The notes under the pieces were generated by a model. It did not search any database and was not told the DNA's origin. It was given only the letters and a program-made list of their open reading frames with translations. Below are positions 6,680-15,786 of a DNA stretch of 35,947 bases, piece by piece (position 1 is the first letter of the stretch; the number at the start of each line of letters is the position of its first letter). A program made the translations under genes and the position numbers. Origin of the DNA: Mycobacteriaceae bacterium (GTDB taxonomy: Bacteria; Actinomycetota; Actinomycetes; Mycobacteriales; Mycobacteriaceae); the NCBI GenBank assembly GCA_029979305.1, contig JAPOHV010000004.1, forward strand, positions 1-35,947, in the 5' to 3' direction.

Positions 6680-9600
6680 GCGGCCGCCTCGTGACCGTCG
6701 AGCAGGTCGGACAGTTCGGTCACCAGCGCGGCCGGCGGCTGCCAGCCGAACACGCCGGCCGGGTGCCCGGCTGTCAGCGGGGTGGCCGGACCGCACATTC
6801 CGCGGACGAACAGGTACAGCACCCCGCCGAGATGCCGCGACGGGTGGTAGCCCGGCAGCCGCCAGCGCAGGAAACGATGCAGCACAACGCTGTACAGCAG
6901 GGCCTGCAGCGGGTAGTCGGAGTGCAGCATGGCCTCTGCCATCCGGGCGGGCTAGTAGTCGGCTGCGGTCAGCGGCCGGTCGGCTTCGCCGAGCCAGTTC
7001 GTCTTGTAGTCGGCGACCAGATAGCGGTGGCCGTCGCCGGCGGGGACGCGCAGCACCACGTCGAGGGAGCCGCTGAGGTACCCGCGCAGCGACTGGCGAC
7101 CCAGTGAGGCGTCGGTGAGCCGGTCGACGTAGCTCGCCAGCGGGTCGCCGGGCGGCAGATGCCGGGCAAGCAGCCGGCCGACGTCGGCCAGCCGGACCTC
7201 GGGGGCGGCGCTACGCAGGTCCCCGCCGGCGAGCGGAAACTCGAACTCCAGCTCGCACAACCGATCCGCCAGGGCGATCCGTCGCAGCGTGAGGTCGCCC
7301 GCCAGCGGTCCCAGCGGGGTGTCGTGCATCGGGATCAGCGCCGCGGCCAGGTCGGCGGCGGGAACGTCGACCGGCCACCACACCGAGTGCTTGACGATCC
7401 GGGCCGTCAGTTCGGCGAGCAGGTCCGGGGCCAGCGGGTCGGCGTCCTCCAGCACCGCGTGCACCAGGGTGCCGAACTTGGCGCCGGTGGGCAGCTCGGC
7501 CATCGGCGAGGGGAGGTCGGCCCCCACTTCGGCGGCGGTGCTCAGCGGGATGTCGGCGACCTCGTCGTCGAGTCCGACGACCTCCGGTTCGCTGCTGACC
7601 CCGACGCTCTGCTGGGCCGCGCGCACCAGCCCCGAGTACGAGGTGCGCCGCCAGCTGGTGTCGATGGCCCGATGGAAGTGCCGCGCGGCGAGGCCGCTGG
7701 GCTCCGGACCCGGCGGGATGGCGGCGACAGCCGCGATGTGCGCCTCCTCGACCACCGGGCCGCCGGCCTCCTGCCACTCGCGGAAACGCTCGCGGGCCTC
7801 GACGTCGGTGACGGTCTTGGTCGCGCACTGGTCGGGGATGGCGGTCTCGCCCGGCCGGCGGTCACGCAGCAGCCTGGACAGCCCGCCGTTGGGTTCGTCG
7901 CGCGACGGCGCCCACCACGTCACCACCTGGGCCTGCGCCCGCGTCATGGCCACATACATCAACCGGCTGTCGTCGCCGGCGGCCTCGCGGCGACCGAGCA
8001 CCGAGGCGTCGAGGTAGCCGGCACTGCCCTTGCCGCCGATGTGCAGGCAGCGGGTACCGCCGTCGTGGAACAGGATCTCGTCGCGCTGCTGGACGTTGCG
8101 GTTGAACGCGAAGGGCAGGTAGACGATCGGGTACTGCAGGCCCTTGCTGCCGTGGACCGTCATCACCTGAACGGCCGCTGCGTCCCGGTCGAGGCGTTTG
8201 TTGTGCTCGACCTCGCTGCCGCGCTCCCCGCGGCGGTCCCGCAGCCAGTCCCGCAGGGCGGGCAGCGTCAAATGCTCGCGGTGGGAGGCCTCCTGCAGTA
8301 GCTGGGTGACATGGGTGATGTCGGTCATGTACCGCTCGCCGTCGCGGTGGGACAGCGTGCGGTCTGCCATCCCACTGAGGCGTGCGGCCTCGAACACCGC
8401 GGCCACCCCGCAGGATCGGGCGTGGTCGGCCCATTCCCTGATGGTCTCGGCGACGCTGTCGGTGAGCGAGTCGCCCTGGGAGGCAAGGTCTTCGGCGGTG
8501 CATCCGAAGAAGGCCGTGGTGGCCGCGGCCCGGACGATGCCGGATCGGTGCGGCTGGTCGAATGCCTCCAGCATCGCCAGCCAGTCGTCGCAGGCCTCCG
8601 AGGTGAACACGTCGGAGTCCCCGGTGTAGACGACCGGGATGCCGGCGTCGGTCAGTGCCGAGAAGCAGGCCCTGGCGTCCTTGCGCTTCTCGACGATCAC
8701 CGCGATGTCGCCGGCCCGGATCCGCTCGCCGTCGAAGGTCGCCGGACTGGCGAGCAGCGCGGCGATATCAGCCGCCAGATCCCGGCCGATGTAGGACCGC
8801 AGGTCGTCGATGCCGATCATCTTGTCGCCGCTCTTGCCGAACGTCTCCCGCGATACCACCCGCAGCCGGAACGGGTCACAGGACGGGGCCCCGGCCAGCC
8901 GGCTGCCCTTGTGGTGGGCGTCGACGTCGCGCACCTCGATGCGGGGGTCGCCCAGGCGGGTGCCGCGCAATACGGCCTGCAGGCGCTCGACCAGGGCGGC
9001 GTCGCTGCGCCAGTTGGTTCCCATGGTCTGCTTGTCGCCGGCCGAACCGGCGGCGTCGAGGTAGGTGTGGATGTCCCCGCCGCGGAAGGCGTAGATCGCC
9101 TGCTTGGGGTCACCGATGAGAACCAGGGTCGACGCCCCGGCGAAGGCCTGGTTGATCACCCGCCACTGCACCGGGTCGGTGTCCTGGAACTCGTCGACCA
9201 TGACGATCGGCCAGCGCCGGCTCATCCGGCCCCGGGCCGGGGCGTCGTCGGCCGCCAGGGCGTCGGCGAGGCGGGTCAGCAGGTCGTCGTAACCGAGGAT
9301 GCCCTGTCGGCGCTTGCGGATCTCGATCTCCGCCCGCACGGCCCCGGCGAACTCCAGGCACACCGCGGCATAGCCGTCGGCATCGGCGAGTACCGGCCGC
9401 AACTCGGTGGACGGGTTGCTGACCACCTCGCGGGCGATCTTGAGCGCCTTCTTGTAGGCCAGCAGCGGCTCGTCCTTGTCGCTGCCGAACCGGGCCAGGT
9501 ACAGGTCGTCGACGATCTCGACCACCAACTCGTCGAGGCTCTCCACCAGCTGCACGCCGGAGTCGCTGTCCCCGGCCACCCCCAGCGAGTCCAGCACCAG

Positions 9601-9981
9601 CCGGCAGAACTGGTGGATGGTGGCGATGGTGGCGGAGTCGAACCCCGCCAGCGCGTCACCGAGCCGCTCCCGCCGCGCCGCCAGTTCCTCCGGCGTGCCG
9701 GCCAGCAGGTGGCGCACCAGCTCGTTCTCACCGGCGGTGTCGGGCTTACCGAAGGCCGCCAGCGCCTCGGAGATCTGCCGCCGCACGCGGTCCCGCAGTT
9801 CCTGGGTGGCGGCCCGGCTGAAGGTGATCAGCAGCATCTGATCAAGGCCCGCAACACCTTCGGCGATGTAGCGGGTGACAAGACCGGCCAGCGCGAAGGT
9901 CTTGCCGGTGCCGGCGCTGGCCTCCAGCACGGTGGTGGAACCCGGTTCGGGAAGCGGTCCGAGCAGGTTGAAGGTCGTCAT
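6676..9981 (-). pseudogene. recB: RecBCD beta subunit recB, interrupted by an in-frame TAG
   Basis: RecB is the 3'-5' helicase and nuclease subunit of RecBCD. The start is ATG 9981, which overlaps the recC stop as ATGA. Walker A lies at residues 20-30 (EASAGTGKTFA) and Walker B at MVDEFQDTDPVQW. Other helicase motifs include LIGDPKQAIYAFRGGDIHTY, VMTVHGSKGLQYPIVYLPF and LMYVAMTRAQAQV. The C-terminal nuclease domain shows D974 and the D991-Y992-K993 motif. Codon 1010 (6954-6952) is TAG; the same frame then continues PARMAEAM, a QALLY (QxxxY) motif and a normal C-terminus to TGA at 6678-6676. Without the stop the protein would be 1101 residues, the expected size. As written it ends after 1009 and lacks the last 91 residues. 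Possible explanations are a real point mutation, readthrough or suppression, or a sequencing error. The helicase part should be intact. Confidence 0.8.
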
Positions 9982-12900
9982 CGGCCCCCCTGCAGGGCGC
10001 GCAGCACGGGCAGCCACAGCCGTGCCGCGTAGGCGCCCAGCCGGGTGTTCTCACCGGGATGCTCCTCACCCGGGCGGACCGGCTCCATCAGAACCGACAA
10101 CGGCGCGCCGGACCGCCACGCCCGGGCATGCGGAGGGTGTTTGTCCTCGCCGTCGAAGTTGTCGTTGGAGCGCCAGGGGAATCCGGCCGCGTATTCCGGG
10201 TTGCCGCCGTCGATCCGCGCCTGGGCCCAGGCATAGGACGTCTTGAGTGGCAGCGGGATCGGCTCCCGGCGGCCGGCGTCGTAGATCTTCACCAGGTCGC
10301 CCAACATCTCGATCGCGGGGACGGCGGGCAGACCGATGGTCTCGCGGCGGGTGCCCTCGCCCTTGGGCCGGCGGCCGATGCACACCGCCGACCAATCCCG
10401 GCCGGGATCGTGGGCGGCCAACGCCAGCAACGGGATCCACGCGGCGAGCAGATGCTTGCCGCCAAGCTTGGAGTAGGTCACCTCGACCAGGCGGTCGCCG
10501 AAGACCGGCGACACGGTGCCGGTGAGGCGCCGCCCCGAGCCGAGGTCGATGTCGACATCGACGGCGTGCGCCGGGGCGGATCGCAGGCCGGCGGCCTCCG
10601 CCGCCAGTCGGGCGGCCTGATCCCGGATCTTGCGGGCGGTGCGCCAGCCGATCTGGCCGGGGGGCAGTGTGCCGCGGCACCACTCCACGTTGAGCGCCCG
10701 CTCCGGGCTCATCCCGCCGACCATGTCGGCGAGCATGCGGTCGCCGACGGTCCATTCCTCCAATGCGTTGATGTCGACCGGGATCGCGTCCTCGACCCCC
10801 TCGACATCGCTGGGCAGGGTGTAGTCGAGGGCCCGGAAGAAACCCTTCACCGGGTCCCTGAAGAAGGCCGCCAGATCCGCCAGCGAGATGTCGGCGGGCG
10901 GGGGCGGCGGCAACGGGGCGGCGGCGAATCGCGGCCGTTCGTCACGCCGGTGCTGCGCGGCGCGGGCGGCGCGCAGCACCGTCGCATCGAAGGTGAAGGG
11001 CGTATCCGGGGCGGCCTTGATCACCGCCCCGGGTTCGACGTTTCGAATGTCGAAGGGCTGCAGTGGATGCCGGGTCAGGATGTCACCGCGGACGGTGCTC
11101 TCGGTGGTCGCGTCGAGAGCGTCGAGCAACTCCGCGAGCGGCACCGCCGGCGGCCGGCTGTCGCCGGTGTACTCGTTGGCGCCGGTATAGGTGATCACCA
11201 GGGTCTCGGTGGCGGCGCACACCGCGTCGAGCAGCAACTGACGGTCCTCCGAGCGGACGTCGCGTTCGCCGGTGCGCGGTTCGCGGGCCAGCGCGTCGTC
11301 GCCGTCGGCGGCCCCGGTGCGCGGGAACACGGTGTCGTCGAGCCCGACCAGGCACACCACCCGGTGCGGCACCGACCGCATCGGCACCATGGTGCACACC
11401 GTCAGGGTGCCGGTGCGGAAATTGGCCCGGGTGGGACGCCCCGCGAGGTGGCGGTTGAGCAGCTGCTGGATGTCGGGCAGCCGCAGCGGGATGCCCCCGC
11501 GGGAGCCGGCCCGGGACAGCACGTCGTTGAACTCCCGTTCCAGTTGGCTGAGCTGCCAACCGTCCTCGTCGTCGACCCGGGTCAGGAGTTTGACCCCGTC
11601 GACGACGGAGCACAGCCAGTCACGCAGCGGGCGGACGCCGGTGAGCGACTCCACCACCCGCTGCAGGCGGTCGACGAACTCGCCGAGCCGGCCGGCCAGG
11701 TCCACCCTGTTGCTGCCGACGTCGTCGAGCGGGAGAGTGGCGTCGATCCAGGCCTGCGAATCGTCCGACAGCGCCACCCCGGCCAAGATCCGGTCCAGCC
11801 CGAAACGCCAGGTGTGATGAACGAAGCTGAGCCCGTACGGCTTTCGGTGTTCCCTGTCGAAGCCCCACCGGATGTTGGACTCCCGCACCCAGTCGGTGAT
11901 GTCGTCCAGGTCGTCGTCGGTGAGGCCGAAGCGGGCTCGTACCGGCTCGGCCTGTACCAGGTTCAGGACCTGACTGGCGGTGACCCGGCTGCCCGCCAGG
12001 GTGAGCAACTGGGAGGCAACCGCGAGCAGCGGGTTGGTCTGCACCAGCGACCGGTCGGCGAGCCGCACCCGGAGCCGGTGGGCGGGGTGTGCGTCCGGAA
12101 CCACCTCGCCGAGACCGAAGTCCGCCGCGATCAGTGGGGCGTAGGTCTCGATGTCGGGGCACATCACCAGGATGTCGCGGGGCTCCAGGGTCTCGTCGTC
12201 GGCCAGCAGGCCCAGCAGAACCTCGCGCAGCACGTCGACCTGCCGGGCCGGGCCGTGGCAGCTGTGCACCTGTACTGAGCGGTCGCCGGCGCGCAGCGAA
12301 CGGCCCTGCGGCCGAACGGCATCGGCGGCGATGTCGGCCTGCAGCCAGCCCAGCAGGGTGTCGGGGTGGGTGCCGGACGGTAGATGCTCGTCGGTGGCCG
12401 TGTCGTCGGGCAGGCTCCGCTGCAGATCACGCAGATCACGGCCCAGGGTGGCCAGCAGCGGGTGGGCGACGCGGCGGTGGCTGGTGTCGTCGCGTCGCGC
12501 GATGACGCCGTGCAGACCGGTCAGCGAATCCCACAGCCGGGCACTGGGGTGCGGCAGCCACAGATGCACCTCGTGGTGGGCGGCGAGCGCGTCGAGCAGT
12601 TCGATGTCGGTGACGGCCAGCCTGGTGTAGCCGAACAGCGAGACTCGCTCCGGCAGATCGCAGCCCGATTCCTCAAGCTGGACAACGGTTTTGGCGTGCC
12701 GGATGTGCGGAGGGTCGATGGCCATCAGCTCGACCAGGCGCCGCCAGAGTTCGGGCTGCCAGGCCAGGTCCTCGGCGAGTCCGTCGTCCTGGCGGGCCAG
12801 CCAGCCGGCCGGCAGGCCCGGGCGCTGCCGGGCGTAGGAGGCGAACAACCCGGCCAACCGGCGGGCCACCGCGTAGCGGCGGGCCTGGCGCAACTCGCGC

Positions 12901-13274
12901 TCCTCGCCGTCGGTGAAGTGCCCGAGGTGGGTGGCCAGGGTGCGGCACCACGGATCGTCCAGGTGCGTGTCGATGACCTCCAGCAGCGGCCAGGTCATGG
13001 CATCGGGCGACCAGGGGTCGTCGTCGCGGGTGCCGGCGATCTCAGCGATCAGCGACGCCGGCGAGCGGAACGCCACCCCGGCACACACTCCATCGGCATG
13101 CGAACCACGGCCCAGCACGTGGGACAGCCGCTGGGACAGCCACCGCTCCACCCCGCGGGCGGGGACGACGACGAGATCCTCGGCGAACGGATCGGGCGGC
13201 GGCGTGGCCAGCAGCTTCCCCAACCCGTCCGCGAGGATGTCGGTGCGTTCCGCGCGGTGTACATGCAAGGCCAT
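9978..13274 (-). CDS. recC: RecBCD enzyme gamma subunit RecC
   Basis: 1098 residues from ATG 13274, almost exactly the length expected in mycobacteria. RecC is a catalytically inactive helicase-fold and nuclease-fold subunit that splits the strands, scans for Chi and scaffolds RecB and RecD. The N-terminus (LHVHRAERTDILADGLGKLL, then VVPARGVERWLSQRLSHVLG) is typical. Later blocks include HSCHGPARQVDVLREVLLGL, ILVMCPDIETYAPLI and CLVGLDDTVFPR. The frame is open to 14207, but that extension is antisense to the hydrolase-OsmC gene. It is the first gene of the operon and its TGA overlaps the recB ATG. In mycobacteria RecBCD is known to serve single-strand annealing while AdnAB does end resection for homologous recombination, which may make a damaged RecB more tolerable. 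Confidence 0.95.
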   Translation of the reverse strand: MALHVHRAERTDILADGLGKLLATPPPDPFAEDLVVVPARGVERWLSQRLSHVLGRGSHADGVCAGVAFRSPASLIAEIAGTRDDDPWSPDAMTWPLLEVIDTHLDDPWCRTLATHLGHFTDGEERELRQARRYAVARRLAGLFASYARQRPGLPAGWLARQDDGLAEDLAWQPELWRRLVELMAIDPPHIRHAKTVVQLEESGCDLPERVSLFGYTRLAVTDIELLDALAAHHEVHLWLPHPSARLWDSLTGLHGVIARRDDTSHRRVAHPLLATLGRDLRDLQRSLPDDTATDEHLPSGTHPDTLLGWLQADIAADAVRPQGRSLRAGDRSVQVHSCHGPARQVDVLREVLLGLLADDETLEPRDILVMCPDIETYAPLIAADFGLGEVVPDAHPAHRLRVRLADRSLVQTNPLLAVASQLLTLAGSRVTASQVLNLVQAEPVRARFGLTDDDLDDITDWVRESNIRWGFDREHRKPYGLSFVHHTWRFGLDRILAGVALSDDSQAWIDATLPLDDVGSNRVDLAGRLGEFVDRLQRVVESLTGVRPLRDWLCSVVDGVKLLTRVDDEDGWQLSQLEREFNDVLSRAGSRGGIPLRLPDIQQLLNRHLAGRPTRANFRTGTLTVCTMVPMRSVPHRVVCLVGLDDTVFPRTGAADGDDALAREPRTGERDVRSEDRQLLLDAVCAATETLVITYTGANEYTGDSRPPAVPLAELLDALDATTESTVRGDILTRHPLQPFDIRNVEPGAVIKAAPDTPFTFDATVLRAARAAQHRRDERPRFAAAPLPPPPPADISLADLAAFFRDPVKGFFRALDYTLPSDVEGVEDAIPVDINALEEWTVGDRMLADMVGGMSPERALNVEWCRGTLPPGQIGWRTARKIRDQAARLAAEAAGLRSAPAHAVDVDIDLGSGRRLTGTVSPVFGDRLVEVTYSKLGGKHLLAAWIPLLALAAHDPGRDWSAVCIGRRPKGEGTRRETIGLPAVPAIEMLGDLVKIYDAGRREPIPLPLKTSYAWAQARIDGGNPEYAAGFPWRSNDNFDGEDKHPPHARAWRSGAPLSVLMEPVRPGEEHPGENTRLGAYAARLWLPVLRALQGGR

Positions 13275-13316
13275 CGGGCACCACCGTAGACCGGCCCTCC
13301 GACAGCTCCGGGTCAT

Positions 13317-13344
13317 TAGACTCGGGTCCTCATCACCCGGGAGG
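13317..13344 (+). promoter_or_regulatory. Possible -10 (TAGACT) and ribosome binding site of the hydrolase-OsmC gene
   Basis: TAGACT at 13317-13322 fits TANNNT, and GGGAGG at 13339-13344 is a strong Shine-Dalgarno site 5 bases before the ATG at 13350. Both lie in the 75-base region between divergent recC and the fusion gene. The ribosome site fixes the start well; the -10 call is by eye and there is no clear -35. Confidence 0.4.
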
Positions 13345-13349
13345 CACCG

Positions 13350-14567
13350 ATGCCGGCCGAACGTTTCGATTTCCGCAACGCCCAGGGTCACCAGCTGACC
13401 GGCTTGCTGGAGTCGCCCGGCCGCGAGCCGGCCGGCTACGCGCTGTTCGCACACTGCTTCACCTGCAGCAAGGACAGCCGCGCGGCCAAACGTATCGCCG
13501 ACGCGCTGGCCGCCCGCGGCATCGCGGTGCTGCGCTTCGACTTCACCGGCCTGGGCGCCAGCGAGGGCGACTTCGCCAATACCGACTTCTCCTCGAACGT
13601 CGCCGACCTGGTCGCCGCTGCCGATCAGCTGCGCCGGGTCCGCCGGGCGCCGGCGCTGTTGATCGGACACAGCCTGGGCGGGGCCGCGGTGCTGGCGGCG
13701 GCCGGGCGCATTCCCGAAGCCTCGGCGGTAGCGACCATCGCCGCCCCGTCGGACCCCGGCCACGTCACCAACCTCTTCGGCGACCGGCTGGCCGAGATCC
13801 GCGCCTGCGGCGAGGGTGAGGTGACCCTCGGCGGGCGACCGTTCCGCATCCGCCGCGAATTCCTCGACGACGTGGCGGAGCAGACCCTGCTGGCCGACAT
13901 CGCCGGGCTGGGCAAGGCGCTGCTGGTGCTGCACTCGCCCACCGACCAGGTGGTGTCGATCGACAGCGCGAGTGCGATCTTCACCGCCGCCCGGCATCCC
14001 AAGAGCTTCGTCTCCCTCGACGACGCCGACCACCTGCTGGCCCGGCGGCGCGACGCGGTCTACGCCGCCGAGGTGATCGCGGCGTGGGCCGCCCGCTACC
14101 TGCCGTCCGCCGAGCCCGAACCGGACACCGACGCCGGGCCGCGGACGGTTCGGGTCGCCGAGACCGGGGTGGGTACGTTCCAGCAGACGGTCACGGTGGG
14201 CCCGCACCGGCTGCTGGCCGACGAGCCGGTCGAGGCCGGCGGCCTGGACACCGGGCCGTCACCGTACGACCTGCTACTGGCCGCGCTGGGCGCGTGCACG
14301 TCGATGACGCTGCGGCTCTATGCCGACCGCAAGGGCATTGCGCTGCAACGTGTCTCGGTTGAGCTGTCGCACAGCAAGATTCACGCCGCCGATTGCGCGA
14401 CCTGCGAGACCGCGACCGGAAAGGTGGACCGGATAGACCGGGTGATCACCCTCGACGGCGACGTCGACGAGGCGGTGCTGGACCGGATGCTGGAGATCGC
14501 CGACCGCTGCCCGGTGCACCGCACCCTGACCTCCGAGATCGAGATCAGGACGTCCAGATCCCGGTGA
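13350..14567 (+). CDS. Bifunctional alpha/beta hydrolase-OsmC family fusion protein
   Basis: 405 residues with two domains. Residues 1 to about 255 form an alpha/beta hydrolase with nucleophile Ser108 in GHSLGG, a probable acid in HSPTDQVV and a His in DDADHLLARR. Residues from about 265 form an OsmC/Ohr-type domain with the two redox cysteines at 316 (LGACTSMTLRLYA) and 387 (DRCPVHRTL). It also has an extra CxxC pair in ADCATCETATG. OsmC proteins reduce organic hydroperoxides, and the hydrolase may release an ester or acyl substrate for that chemistry; this link is inference. The fusion is a known architecture in bacteria, so it is not an assembly artefact. The start follows a strong GGGAGG site. 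It converges on the kinase gene with a 45-base gap that holds no convincing terminator. Confidence 0.9.
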   Translation: MPAERFDFRNAQGHQLTGLLESPGREPAGYALFAHCFTCSKDSRAAKRIADALAARGIAVLRFDFTGLGASEGDFANTDFSSNVADLVAAADQLRRVRRAPALLIGHSLGGAAVLAAAGRIPEASAVATIAAPSDPGHVTNLFGDRLAEIRACGEGEVTLGGRPFRIRREFLDDVAEQTLLADIAGLGKALLVLHSPTDQVVSIDSASAIFTAARHPKSFVSLDDADHLLARRRDAVYAAEVIAAWAARYLPSAEPEPDTDAGPRTVRVAETGVGTFQQTVTVGPHRLLADEPVEAGGLDTGPSPYDLLLAALGACTSMTLRLYADRKGIALQRVSVELSHSKIHAADCATCETATGKVDRIDRVITLDGDVDEAVLDRMLEIADRCPVHRTLTSEIEIRTSRSR

Positions 14568-14612
14568 TCGGCGTGGCTGCGGCCGCCTGGCCAGTCTTGG
14601 CCGGGCCGAAGA

Positions 14613-15770
14613 TCACCCCAACATCCGGGCGATGGCCCGCAGTGGGATGTGCAACCAGCCCGGCCGGTGCCGCGCCTCGTAGCCGGCCTCGTACACCGCC
14701 TTGTCCAGTTCGTAGCCGGTGAGCACCTCGGCATGGCGCGCCGGGTCGATACCGGAGACCGCTGTATACCCCGCGCGGAACGCCGCCTGCATGCTCGAGC
14801 ACCAATGCGGCGAACCCTGCGCATAGTCGAACGACCGCAGCATCCCCGCGACGTCGCGCAGCGGCGAATCCGGTTGGCGCCGAGCGTCGTAGGGCTGTCC
14901 GGGCTCGCCCTCGAAGTCGATCAGCAGCCAGCGCCGCGGTGTTCTCAGCACCTGCCCGAGATGCAGGTCGCCGTGGACGCGCTGGACGGTGATCGGCTCG
15001 GCGGCCAGCCGCGAGTAGCGCTCCTCGATGGCGGGCGCGAACCGGCCCAGATCCGGCGCGGCTTTGACTGCAGCCGCCAGCCGCCGGCGCATCCGGTCCA
15101 CCGGCACCACCGCTGTCCTGGTGCCCAGCAGCCGGGCCAGGTCGGCGTGCACCGCCGCCACCGCCGAGCCGAGCCGGAAGGCGTCGCCGGCAAAGTCGGT
15201 GCGCTCGTCGCGGGCCGCCGCGGTGGCCAGGTCCCAGCCGGCCGCGGCGTCCGCGGCGAAAGCGGCCACCATGCCCAGCGGCCACGGCCGGCCGTCGTCG
15301 TCAACCATCTCGAAGGACCCGAGCAGCCGCGCGACGTGCGGATTGCCGGCGCGGCCCAGCACCCGGTTGAGCTCGATGTCGGGGTTGACCCCTGCTGAGA
15401 TGCGACGGAACAGTTTGAGCACCGCCTGCCGGCCGAACACCACCGACGTGTTGCTCTGCTCGGCGGAGAGCACCCGCACATCGGCGCCGGACGGCAGCCT
15501 CGCCCCCGGTTCGCGTGCGAACCGGACCGGTCCGCAGACGGCGTCGGCCCCGATCAGGGCCAGCAGCACCCGGGCCGAGCGCTCATCCAGATCCGACGGC
15601 GTCAGCACCTGGTAGCGCTCGGCAGGACCGTCGCCGTAGCCGGCGTCCAGCAGTGCGATACCCACCGCGTCACGCAACGGCAGCGTGTCATGGACGCGCA
15701 GCGAGGTGAGCACCCTGTCGCGCCCGGCATACCAGCGCTGCCGCGGAAGCCAGTCGGCCCACGCGATCAT
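14613..15770 (-). CDS. Maltokinase-like (aminoglycoside phosphotransferase fold) sugar kinase
   Basis: 385 residues from ATG 15770, which has a GGGAGA ribosome site. The N-terminus [11 protein letters not shown] is the signature of mycobacterial maltokinases (Mak/Pep2), which make maltose 1-phosphate from maltose and ATP. The nucleotide lobe has [12 protein letters not shown] and AVLKLFRR, the catalytic loop is [12 protein letters not shown], and the metal motif is [11 protein letters not shown] followed by [16 protein letters not shown]. It is shorter than the roughly 440-455 residues of characterised mycobacterial Mak, and no treS gene is adjacent. It may therefore be a paralogue, for example of the actinobacterial glucosamine-kinase group that shares this fold. 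It is the last gene of a three-gene minus-strand operon, 16 bases after the oxidoreductase stop. The family is secure; the substrate is not. Confidence 0.8.
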   Translation of the reverse strand: MIAWADWLPRQRWYAGRDRVLTSLRVHDTLPLRDAVGIALLDAGYGDGPAERYQVLTPSDLDERSARVLLALIGADAVCGPVRFAREPGARLPSGADVRVLSAEQSNTSVVFGRQAVLKLFRRISAGVNPDIELNRVLGRAGNPHVARLLGSFEMVDDDGRPWPLGMVAAFAADAAAGWDLATAAARDERTDFAGDAFRLGSAVAAVHADLARLLGTRTAVVPVDRMRRRLAAAVKAAPDLGRFAPAIEERYSRLAAEPITVQRVHGDLHLGQVLRTPRRWLLIDFEGEPGQPYDARRQPDSPLRDVAGMLRSFDYAQGSPHWCSSMQAAFRAGYTAVSGIDPARHAEVLTGYELDKAVYEAGYEARHRPGWLHIPLRAIARMLG

Positions 15771-15786
15771 GGGGTGTCTCCCGCCG

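Noticed and set aside
6676-6942. The 88-codon piece after the recB TAG as a separate small gene
   Set aside because: It continues the recB frame, begins at an internal Met and contains the QxxxY motif and normal RecB C-terminus. It is the severed end of recB, not an independent gene.
8311-10032. A long plus-strand open frame antisense to recB
   Set aside because: It is composed of Gly/Arg/Val/Gln-rich low-complexity sequence with no motif, and lies exactly opposite a gene with clear helicase motifs. Long antisense frames are expected in very G+C-rich coding DNA.
10059-12278. A 739-codon plus-strand open frame antisense to recC
   Set aside because: It has no recognisable domain and an amino-acid composition typical of shadow frames; recC on the other strand has the expected length and conserved blocks.
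14568-14612. A terminator hairpin between the hydrolase-OsmC gene and the kinase gene
   Set aside because: Only short GGCC/TGGCC self-complementary runs are present, which are common in this G+C-rich DNA and too weak to call.
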